Shown: positions 10,802-50,737, counted from the first letter of the stretch. The stretch: 64,000 nucleotides of DNA from Membranipora membranacea (GCA_914767715.1 OU612065.1:8184001-8248000); one strand, 5' to 3'. Translations and numbers: made by a program. Notes: generated from the sequence alone by a model not told the origin.

Positions 10802-13800
10802 TTATAAACAATACTGTGTGCCACAAATAGTATATAATATGTAAATAATATATCTGAGAAACGGAGACAGATCTGGGCTTTTATTACTGGCTGAACTCTT
10901 GAAAGTACTCAGACATGTATCCACAGAGTCACCTCTACTCAACAGTGTGAAATCACAGGCATTGCAGCCGCCTTCACCAACAATATTCTCCGGCCCAGTG
11001 CACCTGGTAAAATGAAAATAGTTGGTGTAGAAAAGTGGGATTCAAAGAAAAATGCTTCTGCAATGCGGCCAGTAATATATTTTTGACTCATGATGGACAG
11101 CTCCCTGCATTAGAGAGAGCATTGATACACCATGAGGACTTGATGCTGGTCCAGGCAACAGCATAAAAAGGTTTGAATTGTAAGCTGAAAGTGCCCGACG
11201 TACTCACCCATAATCCTTATAACAGAGAACATGACAGGGTCGACATATGGATTCTACATCAGGGTATGTGGGGGTCGGACACTGTGAGACACAATGCTCC
11301 TCATTTTTGTAGTTTTTACACTCAAAACAGTCTGTGTCACGCTGAAAATTCAAGCATCAATGTTAAGAACAAAGAAAACTGGTGTCCTTTATCCGGTTTT
11401 GTTTGCTGGTTGGTAGGCTCAAACCGCCCAAAATCTCTAACTGATGTCCAATATGACTTTTGATTCCGGCTACACAACGGCAGGTTACTAATGATGAAAC
11501 ATTAAACAATGAAATATACAAACATTTCCATTACAGCCATCAGTGCATTGTTCATGACATCTGATGCATGCCCAAGAAGTCATATTAGCATATAGTCCCT
11601 GGCCGGTACAGTCTGGGACACATTTTCCCTCTAACTCATAATGAATACACTTCCGTTCACACTGGCCCTGTCGACAGGGGAGACAATCCACGTCATCCGT
11701 ACCTACACAAGACCCTGCGCATTCCTCATGGCATGTGGCAGCGGCTAAAAATATGAGGATTCAGATTGCTGACTGGTTGATTGTGAAAGCATGTTTGTTT
11801 TTAAATCATACTAGTTATGGAATGTCTTTGTTTTTCAAAAAATATGTACACTATAAGGCCACTAGTAGTAGCATGACATAAATTATTAATGAATGTCAAA
11901 ACTCTAAAATAATCCTACCAGTGTTTTAACAAAGAAATGACACTTCTTTTAAGTTGTGATGATGTTATTTTCCGTGCAATAAGATATTTTAACCCAAATT
12001 TCAAAAGTTAGTAACATTTTGACATTTGCCTGTCCCTATTTTGGTAAGACTCTAAATGAGGCTATCAGTTACATGATAGATTGTACATTATAGTCCTGTT
12101 ATTTCAATTTTTTGATGAGTTGAGTCCCTACCTACAAGTACGAGTCAGTGCTTACCACTATTGAATATATGGTTAGTATGGTAAGATTAGTATCTCAAAC
12201 CGCCTGCTTTAGTGTTTTACATAAACAACACCGATCGCTCGAAGATGGATATTATAGATCATCAGATTTTTTGAATTTAGTTCAACATAACCATAAAAAT
12301 TTAAATATTTATAAATATATATATGTTTATGAACATAACATACCACACGCTGGTGCTGTTCCCAAATCTTCAATGACAACCTGTCCACTTTTTGCCCAAG
12401 AAGTAAATGTTTTGTTATCCGGATAACACATTTTCGGTGCTGACACGTATATATTCTTTGATGAGACGCCTTCAATGTTAACGAATCCTCCTAGTTCCTC
12501 GAGATACTGTGAGTCTATGGTCAATGAGTAACCCTGCCTGCAACAAATGATAACATGAGAATTAATGTTGTAAAGGAAGTTCCACATTTATGGTTTTGCC
12601 CATCTATTCGAATAACTCTGCCGATGTTACGTCCAATAACTATACCTGGAATTGCAATATATACAGTTTGTTTGCTTGCTACCTATATGAGGTGTAAATC
12701 AAATGTCCGCTTATTTTGTTTGAAGGTGACAGCAAAATGAGGAGAATACTTTGGTCTAAATATCATCAATCAAACTTTCTCATCCTGTGCTCCATGAATC
12801 TTCCGTAGATTTTTGAATGCGTCTAGTGTAGTTATAGCCGGGGCATAGTTGTAAGGTTCAAACACTAGAAAACCAGTAATTTCTCGAACAGTTGACAGGA
12901 CCACCAGGTCTTCGGACGTGACGGATAGCTCTCCACTATACTGGTCCCTGTAAATATAGGAAGGGTGAAGATAAAATATTTCAAACATTTTCTGTTGGTT
13001 GTTAAAGATCATAATATGAACTTACACCTTTGTTCAAAACATTTCTATGATTCAGACCATGGACTAAACTTGGATGTTAGGGTGGTAAATGATGTTAATA
13101 TGTTATAGCATTAGTGATGAGCAGGCATTGAAAATCAGTGTGTATGTTAAGTTGTAAAACTCACCAAATCACTTAAGTGAACGCACTTAGGGGTCGCAAC
13201 CACAAGACTGGGGCAAACTCCCCGTTCAAAGCCATAGGTTATTTTATTTTGGTAGTTGCCTTTTCTTTCAGAATGAAAGGGCAACTCCTTACATCGACAA
13301 CACAGAAGCTTGAAATGATTAGCAAAAACAGCAAAGATAACTTACCCTTCTTTTTTATCCCAGCTGAAAGTGTGAGCAAAGCTTGACATGTGAGAAAATA
13401 GGTAAAGAAATCTCTCAGCACACAAGTTTTGTGTTGCGCAAACAGCATGTGGAGCTGATGTTCAATTGTAAAGGCACACGATGACCATGACCATGACGAT
13501 GACATTAAAAATCTGACCCATGTACAAAACTAGTTTTAAGTCTGTCCCAACAGCCTCTTCCTTTTCTTTCGTGAGTTGGGTCAGGCATCACTTGGGCTTG
13601 ACAGAACTAGTGATATATCAAAAGCTTTTAATACTACGGATATCTTTGGTGCGATTATCATAATTATTCACATTAAGTCACCCAAGCCATCACAGTCAAA
13701 CAAAGACTTACTTCTCAAATGAGGCGGCAAATAGGTTGATGCTCCCCACAATTTTCGTACAATTGTGATTGCTTTCATTCCTGAGGAAGGATGGTGTTAT

Positions 13801-16385
13801 CCAAGTCTTCCCTAAATACCTCCAGTCACATGTGCTGGGGCATACACCGTCACAGAGAACACACTTGCCCTTGATATCAGTATAACCATCTGGGCACTTG
13901 TGTGACAGACAAGTTTTGTTGAACTCCAAATATGCAACTGTAGAATCAACAAAGAGCTTTAACCTGGAGAGATAAAGAAGCTTGAACAAATTTTCAAAAT
14001 TCTGAGTGTTGAATAAAAGAATAAAATGGTGACAAACTATATATGCTCTTCACCTTGGATTTTGCATGAACTTGATAGCAATATGGGTACACGCAGTGCA
14101 TTTGAAAACACAATAGGGTGAACACCTACTTGGGCATTTCTCCAGACAGTGCATACCCAAGGATACTTTACTCTGTGGGCATGATATAACACATTTGTTA
14201 TCATTGTAGAAGTCCCGGCATCCCTAGAAGACGAAAAACAGAATAAACTGAAAAATATATTGGGACAAGTTTTCTCAGGTCATGCGATGGTAGGTTTGTT
14301 GCTGAAGCCAGGTATCAATGTACCCGCGGTCGGGCCAAGCCTATATACCCATTACTCATGCAGTACCAATCAATTACCAAAACAGAGAAAAACTTGTTCT
14401 AGGAAATTATGGCTACAGCATACCTTACCACCAGTTTGATATGGGATATAGGGGGACACTTTCCCAGCTGACATCGCTACCGAAATTGAAAAGTTATATT
14501 TGATATCTACTTCAATGTTTCGAATAATTTAATCTCATCAAATTAAGTAGAACCAAGTATGAGTCCTTATAGGTGCTACACTATTGGCTTGTAATTGAAT
14601 GTGGAATCATCCAATAATATGCACCCAGCAATCTGAGCCATGAGGTCCGTGACATCCAGCCAAACACCCAGGTTTGCAGCAGGCATCTGAACCTGCACCT
14701 GAACCATAACAGCGATTTTGACATTGATCAGCACAGACAACTTTATTGTGCTCTTGGCAGTCTTCATACCCAGAGCCCCAGCAGAATCCACCAATACAGC
14801 TGGAGTCACATTGCGCTGAAAGAGATACAATCTAATCTTGACTTGAGCAATAACAATCATCACTTTGGGGGTGTGATGTAATAGAGTAGGTTTGAAGTGT
14901 GACATTTACCTGGTTTTTACACAAGACCTGTTTTGCAATTATCTTTGAAAAAAATGAGTGCATCCGGTTATAAAAGCTAGATGGCTAAAAGCTAGCTTAA
15001 AAATATGCCTGTTTGATCAACTGGATCAGTTGACTCTTATCTGGAGACAACCGGACCACTGTGTTGTGTGTGACGGGTCTGGTGACTTGATTAATAACGT
15101 ACACAACCTATATGATCCAACTTACCTGAAGATGAATTACAGTTCTCAGTGAACACTAGCAATTGAGTGGCAGGGTTTGCGAAAATGTCATTCCAATCAA
15201 TGGTGTTGTGATTGCCAAAACAGCTCTTGGTGTTAAATCCAATGTAAACATCTCCTTTAGAAACTTCTGCAATAAGAGTATAGATGCAGTCAAGTAGGAA
15301 CAAAAAATGTAACTCGGTAAAATATTATGAGACCGACACATAAAATGATGAAACCAGAGTTTGTAGATAAATCAATACGAAATTTCTTACAGATTCTGCA
15401 ATTGGTGGTCATATGAAATAGGATATAAACTGAAAACAAAATTAGTGTATAAAAAGATAAACACTCGTATGAAAACAAGCTATTTGTGGGGAGGGAAACT
15501 CAATTTGAAAGCACCGTGACTGCCTTCAACTCTGGCCATATCAGTTGGTTCCAGTCAGCCTAGCGCCGTTGACACCTACCTCTCAGAGAATTCAGATTGA
15601 GGTGGGTGATTTCATTGTTGTTGTAAAGCAAAAGACTATACTTCTCTTCTGAATTATCACTGTACCTCGCAAGCTGATCTCCACGAATGATCATAAGACT
15701 ATTGAAAGGCAGTTTCTTCAAACCTAGTGGCAGCGGACCTTTCACATAAATATGACCAACGACTTCTTTTATATCCTTTAGGAAGCCGAGTGGGTACTGT
15801 TCGTTATTCAGACTGCCCATGGATCGTATTATCACATTATTTTGCACATATGTACAGTTAGTATATCTCTCTTTTAAGCGATTGTAGTAGTCAACATCAG
15901 TGTTTCCTGTTCTGGCATTATTTGCTTCTTCTCCATAACAATATTTTGCTTCTATCAATTCTGAAATGTATTATATTGAAGATTTTTATCATGAAGTGTT
16001 GTTATTGTGACAAAATTCATTTACAATGTCGACCAGTTTGCCATCAGACACTGCACTGCCAAAGGATAGATAAGAGTAAGATAAAAGCCATATTTCTCTG
16101 TGTTACTCATTTCATAAGCAACCCCTAAAATAAGTCAATTGAGTCATTCTTGACTTTCAAATTTCTGAATTTTTTTACGACAGTGCCTGATTTCCTTCCC
16201 AGGAACAATTATTTGGCTCGCTCAAGAGTAGATAGAATAAAGTTGCTGGCTTTGATTGGATTGGTCTTAAGTTAAGCATTTGGATTAGCATCAAGTTACA
16301 ACTTACCGCCAAAAGCCAATACGACGATGTATGTCCATAAAGCGACCTCTGGACAGAAATTGACAGCCTGACCAGGAAGAGACAT
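10802..16385 (-). CDS. Secreted EGFR-like ectodomain (kinase-less paralogue)
   Basis: Eleven exons read in one frame: 16307-16385, 15580-15960, 15126-15266, 14625-14815, 14130-14223, 13712-13937, 12776-12947, 12344-12533, 11524-11744, 11208-11341 and 10802-11003, giving 676 aa. The start is the ATG at 16383-16385, followed by a hydrophobic signal-like segment (VALWTYIVVLAFG). Domains follow the ErbB order: L1 (about 30-200), furin-like cysteine-rich (200-370), L2 (370-495), then the first part of cysteine-rich domain IV (495-640). The last exon reads past its homology into an IIYILYTI stretch and stops at TAA, with no kinase anywhere downstream in the window. Exon 5 lacks the 16-residue dimerization arm. 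Exon structure mirrors the + strand receptor. I infer a secreted ligand-binding protein. Weak points are the donor after 12776 (GTTTGA), the 12533 acceptor, and the donor at 14623-14624 (GTGCAT). Confidence 0.85.
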
Positions 16386-16460
16386 CTTCAATCCTATCTT
16401 AAACCAAGTCTACTGCTTCACCTAGTATCCTGCTGAGTATGAGTAAAAACAAAATCATCC

Positions 16461-16467
16461 TTATAAA
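16461..16467 (-). promoter_or_regulatory. TATA-like element upstream of the secreted EGFR-like gene
   Basis: CTTTATAAGG reads on the - strand about 75-85 bp upstream of the ATG. Position and sequence fit a core promoter, but this rests on sequence alone. Confidence 0.35.
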
Positions 16468-18571
16468 GATAAAGACAAATTTTACATAGGCGAGTCTTCT
16501 TTTTGATTCAACACTAGATTGGTTGACAATTATGTCGGCATCCAAATGAGCCTGTCATGAATGGGGCTACTGGAAACAAAGATAAAGCAACATGAGCATC
16601 TGTGAAAGAAAAAACATGAGAAAAATGCATACCAAAGTAACAGCTTCATCATAAATGTCATCCATAACAGGAAACTTCACACAATTGACATAGTTATCCA
16701 TGCACTCCGCTTTACTGTCTGTAGGTTATAATGTGAGTCTTGGCGAATCGAAAGAGTTCATAAAAGTTTTGCTGGCAAACAGATGATAAAATTTGATGTT
16801 AACGGCGAAAAAAATCAACTGTATATTATAATCTATTGTCAAGCTCTCAAAGGGCACAAAAAGAGGAAATAATAGCGGGATAAGTCTTCATTTACCTCTA
16901 CACATTTGTACATCAATGCTAATAATATTGTGATGCCTAAGAACTGAGATGGTATTTTAACCTTTATGGCCATCAAAAAGTAACTTAACCATATAACAAA
17001 ATATGATGACAACAGGGTATGGGCATGCCAACAATAAATGGCCCTCTCATTCATCAATTCTATATTTGTTTTACTAAAGTCAAACAAGTTTGTCTGTTTT
17101 CCATTGTGAGACAACTTTTGTACTTGTAGTTAGTTTGGACCACTTGTCACTGGAACCAGGGCATGTCTATCCATGAAACAGGATAAATACGAAGAACTAG
17201 CTAGCTGATACGACTGCTAGAGAATATGTAAGGTTTTAAAAACAACTGTTTGGCGGAACAATTTAGCAACTCTCCTTGTCAATTGTATGAGAAGGAAGTA
17301 GGGTCGTAAAATGTTATCATGTGCTGTACAAACCACAGTAAATATTTGGCTGTTGAGTTTACACAGTCGTTGCAATAGTTGTTGTTGTACGTAAACCATC
17401 ACCTCTTTGAATTGCCAGATTTGTGACTTGTCTTCCCCTAATCTTATGATCATGTGATATGCTTGAACAAATTGACCAATAACAGCAATGGGTACCTGTT
17501 GTTCGGATCTCATGAATTATAGCACATACATTAATAATGCCACTGCATTCAAGATAACAAGCGAGGCATAAATAGTTATTACTTCTCAATACCACAACAT
17601 AATAGTTACTTGATTATTTTGATTTGCAGATACCATTTGGTTGAACTAAGGTGCTTAAAAGTAACACAAGCAAAGTCTACTGCATCAATGTGAGTACAAT
17701 ATAGGTTTGTATCCTAACCCTGTTTTTCACAGTACATTTATTTAGCTGGTCTAAGGTTGATGTCAGGTGTTACTTTGTAACCTTCTTAAAAATTAACCTA
17801 AATTGAGCTCTAGACTGTGACTCTCTGTCTGTCCGGAGTATCCGCAAAGCTCTTCAATAGGGTGCAGCCTCTTATGCCAGTCAATAGACATTGTAATCAG
17901 GGAGATTACCTCCCTATTTTGGCTCAACATACAGTATTGCTTACATTGTTATAAAGAACCTTTTTATTATCATATCGGATCAAATGTGCCAACGATTTCT
18001 GCGAGTCGCTGGTGGTTGAGTTTTTTTCCTAGGGTTTCACTCACACTCACAAATAAGTCACCTGCTGCTCATTCACAGCGGGAAAAGTAGGTGTGCATAG
18101 AGTGAGAATTCTGAACATTGCAGCGTCTCTGCTGATTGTTCAGAAGGCAACAGGCTGAAAGGTATCCTTGTGGGGGAATCATATATATGCAGGTGTGGTT
18201 ACTTTTCGCGTCTTGGTCAGATTTTACTTTATTGTCACTATAGGTAATAATGCAAGGAGTTAACTCCTAGTCTGTTGCATGAAAATAAGTGTATTTGTAT
18301 TAGATCATAAAGAGCCTGTCATTCTATTGAATCCACAAGTTCTTCATTTTCCTTTCAAAACCCAACTTTATATGCGGAAATTTGACACATTTTGGTCTAT
18401 CAGAAATATGCTCGTATTTCAATTATGAAGAAATCTATTTTGACCATCCATCAATCATATGTCAACACAATACAGTCTCCTCCCGACCTGAGTCATAATT
18501 ACAGAGCTCTTTCACAACTCGTTCTCTGAATTACCATGTTGAAAGGATTTTCTCAATGTTTAGGTTTGGAT

Positions 18572-18579
18572 TATAAAAG
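18572..18579 (+). promoter_or_regulatory. TATA box (TATAAAAG) of the full-length EGFR-like gene
   Basis: A canonical TATAAAAG sits 59-66 bp before the ATG at 18638, so transcription would start near 18600. It is the best core-promoter match in this interval. Confidence 0.5.
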
Positions 18580-18637
18580 CTAATACTACTGAGCCAGACA
18601 GCGAATCAGTTGGGTAGAGCTGGGAGATCGGACAAGG

Positions 18638-45194
<26,557 letters not shown>

Positions 45195-47200
45195 CAGCAG
45201 CTTAGGGTATTTCGTTATTTTGGCAGTATTAGTCTGTACAACTGGTTCTAAGAGAATATTAATTTTTTATGCAGTTCTCATGATGTCGTTACAATGCCAT
45301 TCTATTTGCAATCACGGTGAATCACAAAAGAAGTAGGAATTTATTCTTGTATTTTTACATCCGGTAGGGATTTATTTCTGTACAGTGTACAGGATCGTTC
45401 GTTAATTGTCTAAAGATCGTCTTATCGGTAAACTTGGCCTCCTTTTCTATTGAGTTTTAATTCTCTTAATTACTACCAATACGTATGTGATAACTCCATG
45501 CAATGTGGTAAAAATATGTTACTACAAAATTCAGGTGATGCTGCAGTGGCTAGGAGATGTGTTGTGGACACAGGAAATAGGAAATGCTTATACTACCTAA
45601 AAATCTTTCTTGATATTTAAATTATGTGGCACAATAATCCATATCCTGCTTGGTTTTATATCCTGTATATCATGAATTTTTAGCCAGTTAAAGCTACTTT
45701 CACAATCCCGAACTTGGTATTTGCACTTAAAGCTTTCCCGTTCTTTATTTTTCAAACGATGGGTTTTGGCTCCTGTTTCATTCAGACTTTTCTACATTAT
45801 CACAGAGTGCGTTCTAAATCTTATGACTATACTGAATATATTTTTATTGCTGAAGTTCGCAAAATTTACTGTTGATTATTTTCTTGAAATCACTTATCAC
45901 TATTTTATACATGTACCTATTATTCATGATATTCATATTATTGCTTCTGACTCTGATAAACAAGAGATGGCACGAGTTTTACCACAAGTCATCATGTGGC
46001 AATTCAGCATCATTAGCAGTTGTACATGTCATAATAACTCCATTGGGAACCTCATTATTCACTTCAATACGCATCTGATATGTTTGTGATATAAATAAGT
46101 TACCTGGGGTTGGGCTACAACATGCTAACAAACTATTGATAGCTGCAAATCATATTCAGCTGATATCAATCTACATTACCCTGGAGTTGAACGATATATC
46201 AGCTCATTACTGGCAGCAAGCACCTGCATTCCTACCACCATCTTGAGTCTTCCATCGCTGCTTCATTACTATTTCGCGTATTTTATATAAAGGCAAAAGC
46301 GCTCCCTTGTAAGTCAGGTTTGAGTGACAGCCCTTAATGCTCCCTTAAAATCAGTCGTATAGAGGGGAACGTGCTACCCTCCCCACCCGCAGCGGTGGTT
46401 GGCTCTGTGTACACCATTAAGGGCTGGTTACAGGTTGACTAAGAGAAGCTAACAATCGCACTCTCCTGAATGTTTTTTACTTTCAATCCATTTACCAACA
46501 CCTGACATCTGGAATACACTCTCATATCAACTTGTCACTAGACTCTGCTCAACTAACTATTTTGCTTCAAGAGAGAGTATTTGGTCTTTTCACTAATTGT
46601 ATTTTCATCTATGTGATACTGTCTCGCAATCTTTGCAGTTCTTCGCAAATTTGTTTGCATATATTTCACACAAACTATCAGTTTCAAGATTATCAAAATC
46701 TGTGTCCTTGTAGCTTCAAACAGCTTACCATATTTGTATCAGATGAACTGATAAACTGTCTTGTTTTCAGAAAACTTTGTTTAATTAGTTGTTATAATCA
46801 TTAATCAAAGCTTCCTGCGCGGTACTTCCGTTGTTTATTTCTGTTCCCTACTAGCACTTTTTGAAAAACAATACAGCTAAGATGATCTTTGTTACCATTG
46901 AAGATGGAAAAAAGCCAGACCATGCTCCCTATTAGGCTGAATGTCAATAGTATCTAACTATGACACCACCCAACCTATGTAGATGGGTTGTCATAATGGA
47001 CTGTTCACTCTATGCTCATAGGAATTCATTTTGGAAGATTTGTAGTATATTCAATACCCTCAAAAAGCATAATTCCGCAAAATACAATTCAAATTCAATT
47101 TAAAAAACTCACGTAAACTCTATTGGTTCCTAATCTGTATGTGTAGTTGGACACAATGTTCTAGCTCGAAACATAAGATGATGATTATTTTACTGAGGTC
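45195..47200. other. 3' UTR and intergenic region after the EGFR-like receptor
   Basis: AT-rich non-coding sequence. The open frame at 45721-46089 lacks an ATG at its start and has no motif. One small inverted-repeat element at 46328 is listed separately. I did not find a canonical AATAAA close to the stop. Confidence 0.4.
46328..46436. mobile_element. Small MITE-like element with 12-bp terminal inverted repeats
   Basis: Ends CAGCCCTTAATG and CATTAAGGGCTG are perfect inverted repeats bounding 109 bp with a GC-richer core (CCCCACCCGCAGCGG). No clear target duplication was seen. Confidence 0.55.
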
Positions 47201-48094
47201 TGATTTCAAAACACATTCTACCAAGACAAGATCAAAGAGTTATAAGGATTCAAAAGTTCCCAACTCTCTAATTGAAGTATGAAGGAGTTGTCCACTTCTA
47301 GGACAGGAGGGCATAACCCGTTTCCTACAGGATTCCTAATGAAGCGATAGGTCTGAAGCCAAATTTTTTAGATATTATGATGAAATACATAATATATTGT
47401 TTTTGATATGTTTTATTGACTGCTGTAATCATTTTGAGGAATTTTCTCCATTATGAGTAAAAAGAACATAGCGATGAAAAATCATAGACCTAATTGTAAG
47501 TAACAAAAACAACAATTATTCTTGATGTTCATCTGAGAACTTTTTCTATCATTCAATCGATAAAAACAGAACCGGTGTTGCTTGACAGCTATAATCTGTC
47601 ACTCTAAAGTGGCTTTTATGATTCATGAATATTCTAGTTGAACTTGAATAAGCCAATCTGTGCACAACTCAATCTGGAAGGTCAAAAAACTTCCATCGTT
47701 GTTACAAATAACAGAATGACAGTAAAAAGGGGATTGATTTTCAATCGTGACGAAATTTGGACAAAAATAACTGGTGTCAAGGACATGGAAAACGCCTTAA
47801 TGCTGTAAATTGTGCTATATTCACATGATACGAGGGCATGACAATTCTTGACTATTTTAAGTAACAAAAGCTTCTGTTTATCAAGACAAGGATCAAAAAT
47901 TTATAAGATAAGGAATTAATTCCCTCCTTCAATTTATCGTTGATCGAATGGAGATGTCTCTTTTATTCAAATAACACTGATTTAATTAGGGTGTTTAGGT
48001 TCCTTCACTGGAGTTGTGCGCTGATAAGTCAAGAGGGCATAACCCTTTTCTCTAATGGATATTGCTTTGAATTAATAGGTCTTGACTGTAGATG

Positions 48095-48236
48095 TAGTCT
48101 AAGTGCTCAGACTCCAAGGCGCAGGGAGTTACTTGCGCAAGCTATCAAACTCCGCAAACTTGCGCAAGCTATCAAAAGGAGTTTGATAGCTTGCGCAAGT
48201 AACTCCCTGCGCCTTGGAGTCTGAGCACTTAGACTA
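48095..48236. mobile_element. 142-bp foldback element with target duplication
   Basis: Arms of about 59 bp (starting TAGTCTAAGTGCTCAG) flank a 24-nt centre that itself repeats part of the arm (CTTGCGCAAGCTATCAAA). The direct repeat CTGTAGATG flanks it (48086-48094 and 48237-48245). Moving the boundary inward to maximise pairing leaves a 7-bp duplication TGTAGAT. Homologous copies of the host repeat lack it. Confidence 0.8.
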
Positions 48237-49059
48237 CTGTAGATGAGACTAAGTGTATAATATAGAAGTTAGGTCTGAAAAATTGACTGATGGTTAATAC
48301 TCAGGTTCAGTTTGCCGATAGTGAGAAGTCGATACACAACATGTTTCACTCGCAAAAATATGATGTTATATTGTCATAAAGATTAAAACATAGATAAATA
48401 TAGGCCAACCAAGTGTAGAACAACCAAATGACAAAATACCTTTTTTGAATTTTATATGTGATTTTTTAACCAATGCAGCTCAGATTCCTTTTATTTTTAT
48501 TTTTCCATGTATGTTTCCATGTATGTGCTGTACATTCGATGCTATCAACCTATCACAGGATGGATATTAGAATTTAGGCAATAAACAAACTTCAAAACTT
48601 CAACTTCATTAAATTTTTCTTGACTTCATTCATATGAGCAGCGTTGAGATATTTCCAGCGCTGTTACATAAATCCTTCTAACATAGATACCGAAGTTTGC
48701 ACCTTTATTTATTACAGATATTAAGAATTAATACTAAATACATCATAAAACTTTGGTACAATTCAGTCAATAGAAATAGGACAGGTGTTGCACGACATCT
48801 TTAATTTTCCCTCTCAACAAGTGCATTTTTATGATTCATGAATACTCTTATCAAGCTGGTATAAGCTTATCTGTGCACACCTTGCTTCTTGAAGGTCATA
48901 AATCAGCAACAGAATCAACTGACAGTAGAAGTGTTTGCTTTTTATTCGTGACAAAAATAACCAGTGTTAAGGCCAACGCCTATATGTTGTAAATTGTGCT
49001 ATATTTACATGATTCAAGGGCACACAAAATATTGTTTTGGATTGTATGTCTGTTGTAAG

Positions 49060-49109
49060 TTAGCCTTGTCACTCGGCTACTAAAAAAAGTAGCTGCGTCA
49101 CAAGGCTAA
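49060..49109. mobile_element. 50-bp imperfect hairpin with near 7-bp duplication
   Basis: Arms TTAGCCTTGT and ACAAGGCTAA extend inward through GGCTACT/AGTAGC to a poly-A loop, with mismatches. Flanks are TTGTAAG and TTGTAAT (six of seven match). It is probably an older member of the palindromic class. Confidence 0.5.
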
Positions 49110-50737
49110 TTGTAATAAAAGCAGTCCATGGAAATATTTGCCACCAGCATAAATATATAATATATATATATTATTCTAGTGACATTGGTTTATTCTCTTC
49201 AAATTAAAGTAGATGGCTCTTTTATTCAAATAACACTGATTTAAGTTGGGAGCTTCCACTGACAGGGCAGGAAGGCATTATCTATTTTCTACCAGATTCG
49301 GTTTGAACAAAAGAGTTTAGATGAAACCAAGACTAAATGTGTACTTTGAGGTTTAGATTGAAAGGCTGACCGACAGCAACAGTATTTGATCAGGTTCAGT
49401 CTGACGATAATGAGATAAGAAGTCAACGTAAAGATTCGACATACACAACATGTTTCACTCGCAAATTCGTTGATTGACAAAAATATATCGTTGATTGTCA
49501 TGGTGATAAAAATAATTCTTATTTTCTCTAACTCTATTTATATGCGCAGCTTTGAAAAAGACACTGATACATATCATAAGGATAAGGGGAACATATCTGA
49601 CCCTGAACAAGAGTATGGCTATTTATTTTACGTATGGTTGCTGGACCGCATTTCTCATCTTTGATTGGTCCACAAGTTCAGGATCGTAAATAGCTGTCCC
49701 TTGTAAACTTTTGTCGAGCAGCTTGCCTGAGTTTTTGAAGATTGTTACTGGGACGTGAATCAATGCATAACGTAAAAGCTGCCAGATTTTAAACTTTATT
49801 CAGATCCTGACACAAAGTTTTATACTGATGGCATATCTTCACAAATAGCCAGGCTATGTATTTTACCACTGATCCATGAATTCATATTAACGGAAAAAGA
49901 TAAAAAAAAACATTTCAGGTTCCGCTACAAGAATACTCAATGTACACATCCCACAAACTGAGCATGCTTTATTTATAGACATTATGAAATAAAACATGTA
50001 CCTAATATAAATCTTAGAACATTGGTATAATTAAGTGATAAAAGGGGATAAAATAGGACAGGTGTTGCATGGCAGCTATAATTACCTCTTCATTAATTGT
50101 TTTTGATGATATATTCAATACAAAGCTCAACTGATGAAAGTTGTCATGTGCACATCTTAAATCAGGTAAGTAAAAAACTTCCATTGTTGTCACAAATGAC
50201 TCACAATCGAAAGGATTGATTCTCTATCAAGGTAAAGCCATGAATAGAATAACTGGTGTGAAGGACGCCAGGAAACGCCTTTATGTTGTGAATTGAGCTA
50301 TATTTACACGAGGCAAGGGCACATAATTGTGTAAGGTCTATTAAAAGAAACCAGAGGTTTCACAGGGGAAAAGTTAGGCCTACTTGTATGGCAGATCATT
50401 TTATGTGTTACATAAAAAATAAAATAATTTTCTAAATGTTAATTTGATATCTCAAAATTGATGTATACATTCTTTTGTTTGATAATAAAAAAAGAAAATC
50501 CACATATCTGACAGGAAATTTTGTGAGCGCCTGGAGTTGTCCCTTTTAGCAAGCTGATTAAGAACATTTACCTTCTGAAGTTATTAGTTTTGCTCAGATT
50601 CTTTGTCTTATTTTGGTGACCAAAAAAGTACCCAGAATTTTGTTCTGTCTCAAGAAGACTGTCCGGGAACATCCGATACCTTAATCTTAGAATCATATCT
50701 AACAGATCTGATAGATGTAGGGTGTGCATCAAGGTAC

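Larger units (their letters stand above)
16386..18637. promoter_or_regulatory. Divergent intergenic region between the two EGFR-like genes
   Basis: About 2.25 kb separates the two start codons, which point away from each other. The region should hold both promoters and perhaps shared elements. Open frames inside it (such as 17217-17513 on -) show no domain. No large repeat was seen. Confidence 0.5.
47215..50340. repeat. Tandem array of a diverged repeat of about 1.2 kb (three copies)
   Basis: Recurrent blocks are spaced at about 1.2 kb. One block runs from ACAGGTGTTGC to TGTGCTATATTCACATGA (about 47570-47840, 48780-49015, 50065-50305). Another holds CTCTTTTATTCAAATAACAC (47952, 49217). A third holds ACAACATGTTTCACTCGCAAA (48336, 49445). 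The first copy is incomplete. A further partial copy is at about 61971-62700. It has no coding capacity. Confidence 0.75.

Noticed and set aside
17217-17595. Two overlapping open frames in the divergent promoter region
   Set aside because: No motif, and the overlapping frames on one strand suggest chance.
18246-18270. Another target-duplicated hairpin (CAAGGAGTTAACTCCTAG)
   Set aside because: The palindrome is real but the flanks show no direct repeat, so insertion cannot be argued.
45721-46089. 122-codon open frame after the receptor stop
   Set aside because: It begins with TTG rather than ATG and is rich in hydrophobic residues from AT-rich codons. It lies in the likely 3' UTR.
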